A DNA stretch of 64,000 nucleotides from Daejeonella sp. (GTDB lineage: Bacteria; Bacteroidota; Bacteroidia; Sphingobacteriales; Sphingobacteriaceae): NCBI RefSeq assembly GCF_030695525.1, contig NZ_JAUYSS010000058.1, forward strand, positions 62,001 to 126,000, given 5' to 3'. The notes beneath the pieces were generated by a model. The model saw only the letters and a program-made list of their open reading frames with translations. It did no database searches and had not been told where the DNA came from. This document shows positions 25,539-33,806 of this stretch, in pieces. The translations under genes were made by a program, and so were the position numbers. Positions within the stretch are counted from its first letter, which is position 1. Every line of letters starts with the position of its first letter.

Positions 25539-27311
25539 TTATTTTTTTCTTAGTGCAATCTCCCTAAGCTTTGAATAAAGCTCTTTTGGATTGTAAGGTT
25601 TCGACAAATAATCATTCATTCCAGCTTCACGAATTTTATCATTTAGATTACTCGACACTGATGCAGTTAAGGCAATGATAGGGACTAAAGACTTTTCCTT
25701 ATCCGACAGTTCACGGATTTTCAATGTAGCTTCATAACCATCCAGTAGAGGCATGTGAATATCCATTAAGACCAGATCATACTCGTTGGCAATAACCTTA
25801 TCCAATGCTTCATAACCATCCCTGGCAAAATCCGGAATATTACTCCATTTCTGGAAGATCTTTTTTAGGAGCAAACTGTTTACCGGATTATCTTCAACTA
25901 CAAGTACCCTCAAACCCTTGAGGTCATAGATTTGCTCATTGCTGTTAGTATCATTATCCAGTGCTTGATTATAACGTTTAAAGCTAATATCAAACCAGAA
26001 TTTCGACCCCTTACCCTCTTCGCTTTCAAGATGTACAGAACTTTCAAATAAAGTAAGTAAGCGTTTAACTATTGCAAGCCCAAGTCCGGTTCCACCATAA
26101 TTCCGTGTTGTACTTGTTGAAGCCTGTGTAAACGGCTCAAAAATAGATTCCATTTTTTCTGCATTAATACCAATTCCTGTATCTGAGATCGAAAAACGAA
26201 CACTGATTTTATCAGCATCTTTATCAAGAACCTCAACTTGAATCTTTACACTACCACTTGAAGTGAACTTGATGGCGTTACCTGTCAGATTAAATAAAAT
26301 CTGACTGATTCGTGTAGGATCAGTAGAGATTGGAATTTGTTTTAATTCTTCATCCAGTTCAAGAACTAGTTCAAGTCCCTTTTCCCTCGCCTGTATTCTC
26401 AAACCTGAACAAATATTATGAATCAGGGAGTGAAGATTAACTGCTATTGATTCAAGATAAAGTTTTTCAGAACCCAGTTTATTAAAATCCAGAATATCAT
26501 TTATTAAGGTATGAAGGCTGGCAGCTGAAAAATTAAGAATTTTGAGATTTTCTTCCTGTTCAGGACTCGTGAGCTCATCACTCAGAAGTTCAGCCATCCC
26601 AATAACAGAGTTTAAGGGTGTTCTTAACTCATGCGACATTGTTGAGAGAAAGTCGGATTTCGACTGAGCAGCAATATTTGCTTCCTCCACTGCGATTAGT
26701 AGTTTCTCATTTAGCAATTCCTTCTCTTTCACGTTTCGGCTAAATGCCTGATGAAATAGATAATGTCCCAATACCATCGTAATGAAATTCAGGAAAACCA
26801 TAATTTCATAAGCTGGTGAACTCAATCCTTCCGGACTATTATTAAGATTCTGAAGATCCCCATTTTTAAACAGGAAAAGGATAACAGGAATAATCGAAAG
26901 GATAGAATAAAAAATACCAAAACCCCTGTTCAATAAATAAAACCCACTTAATATCACCATGAACATAAATTGCATGGCCATGATATTTATGGTTTTTGCA
27001 TAGCCGAAAAGAACGATAATGACGATCATCAAGCCCGCGATGATCATGATATGAGAAATCAAAACCGCATATCTTTTATGACTCAGCAATAATTTTGTCA
27101 GTAAAACATAGCCAATCAGCAATATAAATGCTAGTTTCAACTGAGGAACTTGATTGTTTTGATAGGCAATAGGAATAACAATCAATACCTTTAATATAGA
27201 TAAAATCAGAAATGTATATAGAATCTTGACTCTGGATTGCTCAAGAGAATCTGGAATAGTAGATAAAAGGTTCTTTAATGACCAATTGAAGTTATTAGGT
27301 TGTTCGGGCAT
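25539..27311 (-). CDS. Membrane hybrid histidine kinase with receiver domain
   Basis: A 590-residue sensor. Residues ~30-190 contain about six membrane segments and no obvious extracytoplasmic sensor. A short coiled linker leads to the DHp domain with phospho-accepting His227 (STMSHELRTPLN), then the HATPase domain (NLTGNAIKFT N-box, DTGIGI, GGTGLGLAI), and a receiver domain with Asp517 (VLMDIHMP) and Lys571 (LSKPYN). Phosphate would move from His227 to the receiver Asp and on to an unlinked HPt or regulator. No DNA-binding domain is present. It is convergent with the SelA-like gene; any signal, such as a metabolite of the local enzymes, is speculation. Confidence 0.92.
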   Translation of the reverse strand: MPEQPNNFNWSLKNLLSTIPDSLEQSRVKILYTFLILSILKVLIVIPIAYQNNQVPQLKLAFILLIGYVLLTKLLLSHKRYAVLISHIMIIAGLMIVIIVLFGYAKTINIMAMQFMFMVILSGFYLLNRGFGIFYSILSIIPVILFLFKNGDLQNLNNSPEGLSSPAYEIMVFLNFITMVLGHYLFHQAFSRNVKEKELLNEKLLIAVEEANIAAQSKSDFLSTMSHELRTPLNSVIGMAELLSDELTSPEQEENLKILNFSAASLHTLINDILDFNKLGSEKLYLESIAVNLHSLIHNICSGLRIQAREKGLELVLELDEELKQIPISTDPTRISQILFNLTGNAIKFTSSGSVKIQVEVLDKDADKISVRFSISDTGIGINAEKMESIFEPFTQASTSTTRNYGGTGLGLAIVKRLLTLFESSVHLESEEGKGSKFWFDISFKRYNQALDNDTNSNEQIYDLKGLRVLVVEDNPVNSLLLKKIFQKWSNIPDFARDGYEALDKVIANEYDLVLMDIHMPLLDGYEATLKIRELSDKEKSLVPIIALTASVSSNLNDKIREAGMNDYLSKPYNPKELYSKLREIALRKK

Positions 27312-27564
27312 AGTTTTTCAGGTCATTAAAAATACTAATATCTGACAACAATTCTTTTGAATCAGGCAATTTCTTTCAGCACTTAAGCCAATCTGGTACA
27401 CTTACAGATAAATAAATCTGATACTCCATTATTTAAATAGCTAATCTTAATTATATTAGCTAAAATATTTTCGAGATCAGGCAATAGATATCCAATTTCA
27501 ATTAATTATTGCATTGAAATGTGCGAAAAGCCTTAAGCTCCAGCCAATAAAAATAATTATGAGC

Positions 27565-28056
27565 TTAATCTATATAAGCGATACAATCTATCTGAACCAG
27601 TATACCCTCCCTACCCATATTCTCAAGACTACAACCAGTATAAGAACGCACGGGTTTCGGATCCGGAAAATATTCACCATAAACCTCATTAAGAGCTTTA
27701 ATATTCTTATTTGGTTCAGCTAATGACATATGTACCTTGAGTACATTTCCCATATTAGTACCGGCCTTTTCGAGAAGGTTTCTCATATGTTCGAGGGCAC
27801 TTCTAATTTGCACCTGAATATCTCCTGGCTCCTTTCTTCTGTCGGCATACCATCCTCCAACACCACTGATAAACACCAGATGACCTGAACGGATGCAGGC
27901 GGATAAGGGACTGGTACTTGGATACGGACTTGGAATTGCAACTTTTTTGGGAGTCCAATCTGATTTTTGAACCGCTTCGGCTTCTGCGGTTTTAGTTGTT
28001 AGAGCACCTGCTAATGGCAGAATAGTCAGACTCTTTAATATTTCTCTTCTTTTCAT
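27565..28056 (-). CDS. Tat-leader RidA/YjgF-family enamine deaminase
   Basis: A 163-residue RidA-type protein. The RidA core (residues ~35-163) includes FISGVGGW, LEKAGTNMGNVLKVHM and the PVRSYTG segment with Arg137, the equivalent of the catalytic Arg that holds the carboxylate of 2-aminoacrylate or other imines; the following Cys is a GCSLE variant. The first ~28 residues are a Tat-type leader (MKRREILKSLTILPLAGA) nearly matching that of the SelA-like enzyme. RidA hydrolyses reactive enamine/imine products of PLP lyases, so an exported RidA next to an exported PLP enzyme is a telling pair. Last gene of the minus-strand operon (102 bp gap to the preceding gene). The Tat route is inferred from RR plus a hydrophobic core. 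Confidence 0.85.
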   Translation of the reverse strand: MKRREILKSLTILPLAGALTTKTAEAEAVQKSDWTPKKVAIPSPYPSTSPLSACIRSGHLVFISGVGGWYADRRKEPGDIQVQIRSALEHMRNLLEKAGTNMGNVLKVHMSLAEPNKNIKALNEVYGEYFPDPKPVRSYTGCSLENMGREGILVQIDCIAYID

Positions 28057-28058
28057 AT

Positions 28059-28114
28059 ATGAGATGTGAGATGTGAGACCCGATAGCTATCGAGTTGAGA
28101 TATTAGATATGAGA
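28059..28114. repeat. Heptanucleotide repeat array, NNTGAGA type, with embedded dyad
   Basis: Eight in-phase 7-bp units (ATGAGAT, GTGAGAT, GTTGAGA and others) just upstream of the RidA start. Units four and five join into the 12-bp palindrome CGATAGCTATCG. Confidence 0.75.
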
Positions 28115-28158
28115 GGTCATTAGTCCTATTAAATTTCGAATCAAATGTTTATTCAAAA

Positions 28159-29193
28159 TCAATTATTTTCAATAACAAGATACTTAATGTTTTTTCGATC
28201 AAAAGTATATGAAATGTGTATTCTTCCATCTCTGGTTTGAATGATCGCAGGATAACTATATTCTTCTTTAGTACCATCCTCCAGAATCATCACATCCTTC
28301 CATTTCGCACCATCTGAAGATTGAGCAATAGTTAATTTGAACCTTCCGTTAAACCATTCCTTACCTGGAATCAAGGGATTGTAAACAATTAGCTGAGAGC
28401 CATAATTCAAAGTTACAGCATCAGTACCTGAATTTGGATTAAGCAATACTGTACGTTTCATTTTACTCCAGGTCAGTCCATTGTCATCTGACCAGGACTC
28501 TATCACATTACCCTCCTTGCTCCTGCATAGAATCTGTAATCTACCATCAGGATAAGTCAGAATACTGGGTTGAATTACCCCAAACTCAGTATCAGGGTCA
28601 ACAGGAATCCTTTGCCAAGTTTTCCCCTGATCTATTGATCTTTCAATATGAACCTTCCAGTTTTCCATAGTTTCAGTGCTGGATGGTGAAAGAATGGTAC
28701 CATCCATGAGCTGAACCGGTTTGTTTTTTATCGGACCAAGAATCCCATCCGGTAAACGAATAGCTTCCGACCACGTTTTACCCCGATCTTGGGAAGTTTT
28801 ATACATGCCCCACCATTCCCGTGGATTTGGTCCGGCCTTATAGAACAAGAAAATTTTACCGGCTGAATTTCTAAATAATACAGGATTCCAGAGAGGGAAA
28901 GTACCTGCTGCACCAAAATTACCTTCTGCAACAACCTTAGGAACAGTCCATTTGCCATCGAAATTTGCTGAAGTCCATATCTTTACATCCTTATTGCCTT
29001 CATGAGTACCCCCAAACCAGGCAGCTAGAATTTCACCATTCGATGTTTCCAATAAAGTAGATGCATGACATTGTGCAAAAGGGACATCCTGAAATATAAG
29101 CTCCTCCCTGACTTTTATAAATGCACTTTGGGCTGATAATAAAACCGGCAACAGTAGAAATCCAATTAATATAACAAACCTCAACTTGTTCAT
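28159..29193 (-). CDS. Secreted BNR_2-type sialidase-like beta-propeller protein
   Basis: A 344-residue propeller of the BNR_2 family (PF13088). Asp-box-like repeats are visible: TSQDRGKTW, SIDQGKTW, SDDNGLTW. The first strand has CHASTLLETSNGEILAAWFGGTHEG in place of the FRIP Arg motif of classical sialidases, so cleavage of ordinary sialosides is doubtful; members of this family are often only annotated as sialidase-like. I start at ATG 29191-29193 (MNKLRFVILIGFLLLPVLLSAQ), which gives a clean signal peptide; the upstream ATG adds 17 basic residues. In an operon with the epimerase, MFS transporter, FAD oxidoreductase and RidA. A glycosidase or lyase on a uronic-acid- or deoxysugar-containing glycan is possible. 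Confidence 0.75.
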   Translation of the reverse strand: MNKLRFVILIGFLLLPVLLSAQSAFIKVREELIFQDVPFAQCHASTLLETSNGEILAAWFGGTHEGNKDVKIWTSANFDGKWTVPKVVAEGNFGAAGTFPLWNPVLFRNSAGKIFLFYKAGPNPREWWGMYKTSQDRGKTWSEAIRLPDGILGPIKNKPVQLMDGTILSPSSTETMENWKVHIERSIDQGKTWQRIPVDPDTEFGVIQPSILTYPDGRLQILCRSKEGNVIESWSDDNGLTWSKMKRTVLLNPNSGTDAVTLNYGSQLIVYNPLIPGKEWFNGRFKLTIAQSSDGAKWKDVMILEDGTKEEYSYPAIIQTRDGRIHISYTFDRKNIKYLVIENN

Positions 29194-29265
29194 GTCAATC
29201 CTTTTCTGCCTTAATTTAAACTCATTAATCAATATTCCACTCAAAATGCATTTTTCAAAATTTAC

Positions 29266-29300
29266 AACCTAAAACTTTGAGCTTTCTGATTTGAGCTTTC
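29266..29300. repeat. Heptanucleotide repeat array between BNR and FAD genes
   Basis: Five in-phase 7-bp units including AGCTTTC twice (29280 and 29294) with TGATTTG between. It runs nearly to the stop codon of the FAD oxidoreductase. Confidence 0.65.
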
Positions 29301-29303
29301 TTC

Positions 29304-31016
29304 TTACCTCCATTTCCTCTCCACCCCCTGCTTCCCAATAAACTCCTGAAACTCTTCCAGCAATTGCTTTCCTTCCCTGACCTTCTGTGGAATTACCTGC
29401 TTTTTCAGAGAATAGCTGACTAATAAGCCAACTGCTTCACCTATACTCCATTCAACAGGGTGTAAACGATAACAGCCATTAGTAATATGAGTGGTTCCGA
29501 TATTCTTATTAGCAGGTAAAAGATTTTCCATCTTTACAGGCAATAATGAACCTAATGGTATCTGAAATGGAAGTGAGGCAAAATCAATATAATTGTTACC
29601 GCGGCTGCTTGGGTGAAGATCTATATGGTAATATCCGATACCTACACTATCATAGAAATCAGCTGCTTTTTTCCCTGCCTCTGCTCCTGCTACCTGAATA
29701 CGATTTTCCTGACCAACGTGCTCTTCCAAAACAGTAAACATAGCTTTAATACGCCTTGATTCCCTGATATACGGATATTTGGCCATACCATCTTCAGTTC
29801 CCATGATATCCTTTCTCAAACGAAGTCCGGGCCATCCCTGTTTTCCATCCGGACGGGGAGCTTCAGTTTGCAGCCAGTGAAACAAGGATAAACTAAGCTG
29901 CTTAGCTCGCCCCAGGTGATGATCAAATTCCTTTTGGGATACACCTACAAGGTTGCCAAGTGTATAATCATTCTGAGGCCAATTCACAGTACTAATGTCA
30001 CCTTTGAATGCTCCGGGCATGAAATTATCCTTCGCCAGTATGCGCCGGTAATTCCATAGATTCAGGTAGGGGTCAGTCGGACTCCCATCCGGGTTAAAGC
30101 CAAGTGTTTTCTTCTCAAGTGTTTTAGGATTCGAATAATTCAGATCCAGCAATTTTCCCGACCATGCAGGACTCATTTTGGGAACCAGGTTTCGCCAGAA
30201 ATCATATTCAGCCGGTTTATCCGCAACATTATTTGATCCGGGAACATAATCCATCGCAAAACATACCGTAAAAGCCTGCTGATTATCCGGATCAGCCTTT
30301 AATGGGGCATGAAGCTCACGGGTTTCGTTGCGCGATTCTGTTCCCATCACAAATTCAGTGCCTGTCATCGGAAGCAATTCGCCGGTTTCAGTAGCATCTA
30401 CAAAATATGTTCCTTCTAGTACATAGGAACGACCCGTCCTTAGACTTTGAGCATTTAAAGCCTTCACCTTATTACCTGAATATTCAGCAGAACGAATTTT
30501 ATGTTCAGTGAGTAAGGTGAGTTTACCCGAACTGATATACGGAGCCAGCATTTCATGCAGAACCGCAAGTGATACTCTTGGCTCATGGCAAAGAGCCGAA
30601 ACTACTGCATTCCCCGGATTCAGATATTGCCGTGATTTTGCTGCTGCTGTAATTGGATAGTTCTTTTTATAATAGTCCCTGACTGCATTTCTGTAATCAC
30701 GATACGATTTAGGTGCACCATGGGTTTCGATCCAGGTATGCTCATCAGGTGGCACACCCTGCGAAGTAAGCTGACCTCCAATCCAGTCGGTTTCTTCGGT
30801 CATAATTACATCCAGTCCATTTCGCAAAGCCGATAAAGCGCTTGCACAGCCCCCTATTCCTCCCCCTGCAATTACCAGAGTCGCATTTAGTTCAGAGGCA
30901 TCCAGATCTTTCCTAAAAGCTGTAACAAATACATCCGGCGTAAATGCCGATAGGGTACCTGAAACCAATCCTGTAGCTCCCAACCCTGTCAGGCCTATAA
31001 AATTTCTTCTTTTCAT
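29304..31016 (-). CDS. Exported FAD-dependent oxidoreductase (FAD_oxidored family)
   Basis: A 570-residue flavoprotein. Tat-type leader (MKRRNFIGLTGLGATGLVSG), then the dinucleotide motif VIAGGGIGGCASA with GGGIGG at 51-56, and TEETDWIGGQLTSQGV, characteristic of the family. A C-terminal segment, GTTHITNGCYRLHPVEWSIG, is also typical. Members oxidise sugars or related compounds, but the substrate of this type is not known. Its ATG overlaps the stop of the MFS gene (ATGA at 31013-31016), so translation is coupled. Tat export of a folded flavoenzyme into the periplasm is in line with neighbouring exported cofactor enzymes. Confidence 0.85.
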   Translation of the reverse strand: MKRRNFIGLTGLGATGLVSGTLSAFTPDVFVTAFRKDLDASELNATLVIAGGGIGGCASALSALRNGLDVIMTEETDWIGGQLTSQGVPPDEHTWIETHGAPKSYRDYRNAVRDYYKKNYPITAAAKSRQYLNPGNAVVSALCHEPRVSLAVLHEMLAPYISSGKLTLLTEHKIRSAEYSGNKVKALNAQSLRTGRSYVLEGTYFVDATETGELLPMTGTEFVMGTESRNETRELHAPLKADPDNQQAFTVCFAMDYVPGSNNVADKPAEYDFWRNLVPKMSPAWSGKLLDLNYSNPKTLEKKTLGFNPDGSPTDPYLNLWNYRRILAKDNFMPGAFKGDISTVNWPQNDYTLGNLVGVSQKEFDHHLGRAKQLSLSLFHWLQTEAPRPDGKQGWPGLRLRKDIMGTEDGMAKYPYIRESRRIKAMFTVLEEHVGQENRIQVAGAEAGKKAADFYDSVGIGYYHIDLHPSSRGNNYIDFASLPFQIPLGSLLPVKMENLLPANKNIGTTHITNGCYRLHPVEWSIGEAVGLLVSYSLKKQVIPQKVREGKQLLEEFQEFIGKQGVERKWR

Positions 31017-32260
31017 AAACTCTCAGTTTTTGATTTATAGCCATTCACACCAAAAAATACGATATATAAATAACAAAGTACAGGAATCATAAATGCCACG
31101 GCCCAGCTTGAATGATCTTTAACATAACCTTGTGAAAAAGAGACAATGGCACCCCCGACAATCGCTGTAGATAAAACGCCGGAAGCTTTGGTGGTATAAA
31201 TGCCCAATCCTTGTACAGAAAGTGAGAAAATAATCGCAAACATAACCGAGTTAAATAGCCCCACTCCTATCATTGACCAGATAGCGAATGTTCCTGAAGT
31301 ACTTACAGAAAGAACTACCAAAAGAATCGCAGCAGCTGCACAAACAGTCAGAACAAATGAAGGTCTGATCGTTTTGAGCAAATAGGATCCTATCAAACGG
31401 CCGGCAAGCATACCTCCCCAGTAATAGGAAACATATGAATTAGCATTCTCAACCCCCACATTTATTGTATCAGCAATATAATTGGTCAGGAAAGTACCAA
31501 TCGACACTTCCGCACCAACATAAGCAAATATTGCCCATGCCCCAAAATTCAGGTTACGGAATGAGAAAATGCTGATTCTTTCTTCGTAACTAGCTTGGAA
31601 ACCTCCGGCACCTGTACTGATCTTAGGAAGTTTTAAATTATAAACTACCAATGCAATGCATATCAATAATGCGGCTATACCCAGATAAGGATATTTCACC
31701 GCATCGCTTGATGAACCAGATTCCTGTAATCTGGATAAGATATAATGGGCACCGAAAATTGGTGCTACCGTTGTCCCGATAGAGCCAACAGCCTGAATCA
31801 GAGTTAATCTTGAAGAGGCTGTTTTCGCCGGACCTAATGCCGTAATATAAGGGTTGGAGGCTACCTGTAAAACAACGATTCCAATAGCTAAAACAAAAAG
31901 AGCTGCTAAGAACAAGTAATAAAGATGCATATCAGCGGCAGGATAGAATAATAAAGCGCCAATAGCAGCAATGGCAAATCCAAGTACCATACCGTTCTTA
32001 TATCCAATCCGCTCAACGATCATTCCTGCCGGAAAAGACATCAATCCATAAGTAAGAAAGAAGTAAAACTGAACGAGCGAAGAATCGGCATAGCTAAGTG
32101 TAAACCCCTCCTTAAAAAATGGCACCAGAGTGTCATTCAGGCAGGTAATAAAGCCATTCATAAAATACAATACTGCCAGGGATATGAGGGCAGGCGTGTA
32201 ATTCTGTCCCGAATTCTCCTGATCCGAAACTACCGTGCTCTGCAATGGTATATTTGCCAT
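31013..32260 (-). CDS. FucP-type sugar MFS transporter
   Basis: A 415-residue, 12-segment major facilitator of the fucose-permease/sugar:H+ symporter group. FMNGFITCLNDTLVPFFKEGF in the first segment and YADSSLVQFYFFLTYGLMSFPAGMI in the next match this family; GYKNGMVLGF is the loop after TM2. Inner membrane importer of a hexose, deoxyhexose, amino sugar or similar. Lies between the epimerase (64 bp) and the FAD oxidoreductase (overlap), so it probably imports the product of this operon's exported enzymes. Substrate not deducible. ATG at 32258-32260. Confidence 0.88.
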   Translation of the reverse strand: MANIPLQSTVVSDQENSGQNYTPALISLAVLYFMNGFITCLNDTLVPFFKEGFTLSYADSSLVQFYFFLTYGLMSFPAGMIVERIGYKNGMVLGFAIAAIGALLFYPAADMHLYYLFLAALFVLAIGIVVLQVASNPYITALGPAKTASSRLTLIQAVGSIGTTVAPIFGAHYILSRLQESGSSSDAVKYPYLGIAALLICIALVVYNLKLPKISTGAGGFQASYEERISIFSFRNLNFGAWAIFAYVGAEVSIGTFLTNYIADTINVGVENANSYVSYYWGGMLAGRLIGSYLLKTIRPSFVLTVCAAAAILLVVLSVSTSGTFAIWSMIGVGLFNSVMFAIIFSLSVQGLGIYTTKASGVLSTAIVGGAIVSFSQGYVKDHSSWAVAFMIPVLCYLYIVFFGVNGYKSKTESL

Positions 32261-32279
32261 ATATGTTTTCTTTTTTTTA

Positions 32280-32314
32280 TTGCTTTCGGCTTTATGCTTT
32301 TGGCTTTAAGCCCA
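32280..32314. repeat. Heptanucleotide repeat array, NNGCTTT type
   Basis: Five in-phase 7-bp units (TTGCTTT, CGGCTTT, ATGCTTT, TGGCTTT and AAGCCCA). On the minus (coding) strand they read AAAGCNN and sit between the epimerase stop and the MFS start, inside the operon. Confidence 0.75.
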
Positions 32315-32324
32315 ATTACCAGGG

Positions 32325-33503
32325 CTATTTTGAATATTTTCTTTCTATTTTCTCCAGTGTCTTCCAGCATTGGTATAAGCCTCTGGGAACATGGAAACAT
32401 CCTTTCCATTTTCCGCCCTTTAAAGAAAGTAAAACTTCCCCTCTTCGGTTCAGATAACCATACCATTCTCCCATATTGGCATCCGGAAAATGCTTCCAGG
32501 TATATTGATGCACCTTTTCAAACCAATCCCAGCAACGCTGATCTCCGGTATGGTAATATCCCTTCAGGAGCGTAATCAGGGTTTCCATATGTACCCACCA
32601 GAGTTTCTGATCCCATTCCAATTGCTGTGGTGGGTGCCCTTTAACATCCCTAAAGTACAAAATACCTTCAAATTCCTTATCCCAGCCATATTCAAGAATA
32701 TTAAGGCTAATATCTACCGCTTTTCTAATAAGTGCCTGATCATTTCTTCGCTCTGCAATATCCATAATGAACCACATGGATTCCAATCCATGACCCGGAT
32801 TAACCAAGCGGCCTTCAAATGTATCGGAAAAGGAACCATCGGGCTTCACATTTTCGAGTATAATTCCAAGATCTTCCTGATAAAATACCTCCATTACAGA
32901 ATGGATGCCATCATTTATAGTCTTTTCAATCAAATCGGGTTCAAGAAGATGTTCCAATTCAAGAACCAGGTTACAAAGGATCATCGGCAATGAAAAGCCC
33001 TGAAGCGGACGGGTTCCCGGGAAGGCCTTATTGAATTTTCCTTTCGGATCATCCTTTCTTTTGAGAATATTATTAAAGGTATTTAATGCGAGCTGTGCAT
33101 ATTCCTCTATACCGGTTGCCCTGTAAAGCTGGGCAAAGGCCATAGCAGCAAAACAATCAGAAAATATATTGTATGGCTGTATCAATGGCCGGCCTTCACG
33201 GGTGAGAGAAAAATAGAAGTTCCCCTCATTGTCCTTTCCGTGTTTCTTCATGAATTCAGCACCCTGAATTGCAAAATCCAGCCATTCTTTTTTCTGTTCC
33301 ACCTGATTGTATAGCATACTAAAACACCATACCTGCCTGAACTGAAGCCAGGCAAATTTATCGGTATCGAATACTTTACCTTCTCTATCGAGACAAGTGA
33401 AAAAACCACCATACTCCTCATCCTTCGAATTCTTAAGCCAAAAGGGAACTATATCGTTCAAAAGGTTGTCTTTGTATTTTTCTACGTATTGTTTATAATT
33501 CAT
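32325..33503 (-). CDS. AGE-family sugar 2-epimerase (N-acylglucosamine 2-epimerase-like)
   Basis: A 392-residue (alpha/alpha)6-barrel epimerase/isomerase. Active-site candidates: FRQVWC with Arg56, NPGHGLE with His238, WWVHMETL with His305, and FHVPRGLYQC with His371, the arrangement expected for AGE enzymes. Relatives interconvert GlcNAc and ManNAc in sialic acid use, or act on mannose, glucose or cellobiose, so the substrate is open. Cytoplasmic: no signal peptide. First gene of a five-gene operon (33503 down to 27565) behind a plausible promoter. It would process the sugar brought in by the MFS transporter. No ManNAc kinase or sialic acid lyase is in the window. Confidence 0.88.
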   Translation of the reverse strand: MNYKQYVEKYKDNLLNDIVPFWLKNSKDEEYGGFFTCLDREGKVFDTDKFAWLQFRQVWCFSMLYNQVEQKKEWLDFAIQGAEFMKKHGKDNEGNFYFSLTREGRPLIQPYNIFSDCFAAMAFAQLYRATGIEEYAQLALNTFNNILKRKDDPKGKFNKAFPGTRPLQGFSLPMILCNLVLELEHLLEPDLIEKTINDGIHSVMEVFYQEDLGIILENVKPDGSFSDTFEGRLVNPGHGLESMWFIMDIAERRNDQALIRKAVDISLNILEYGWDKEFEGILYFRDVKGHPPQQLEWDQKLWWVHMETLITLLKGYYHTGDQRCWDWFEKVHQYTWKHFPDANMGEWYGYLNRRGEVLLSLKGGKWKGCFHVPRGLYQCWKTLEKIERKYSK

Positions 33504-33806
33504 ATGATTTCTTGGAAATTTCCTGAAAACTGTTTTAGCCTTTCAGGATCATCGTCATTTTATTTATCTAATTAATAGAAAATTTATTGGATTGAAAAAA
33601 GTTCAGGCAAATATTGACATAATTGGGTGCAGGAATTTTATGAAAAGGGCAGCATGGTGTAAAACCGGACGCTAAGACATTATGAAAGGGCTCTGATAAA
33701 CAAGTTTCTATGGCAAGGTATTGGTGGTGTCTTCAGGCAGGGTATGAAATATCGGCGTTTGAACGACATATCCGAAAAGTTAAGATTCAGACAGGGTTTC
33801 CGGCAA
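33504..33806. other. 303-bp gap between TamA-like gene and epimerase operon
   Basis: Right of 33503 it holds the operon promoter (33579-33611). The remainder (33612-33806) has no clear open frame, hairpin or repeat; I see nothing else in it. Confidence 0.5.
33579..33611 (-). promoter_or_regulatory. Probable promoter of the epimerase operon
   Basis: On the minus strand TTTG (33608-33611) is followed after 21 bp by TAAATTTT (33579-33586), one base from TAnnTTTG. The leader to the ATG at 33503 would be about 65-70 nt. Confidence 0.45.

Noticed and set aside
32490..32993. 167-codon plus-strand open frame opposite the epimerase gene
   Set aside because: The minus-strand frame contains all expected AGE active-site residues; the plus-strand frame has no recognisable domain or leader.
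7119..33503. Canonical sialic acid (nan) operon
   Set aside because: A sialidase and an AGE epimerase are present, but no lyase, kinase or SusCD pair is found, and the two are far apart and on separate transcripts.
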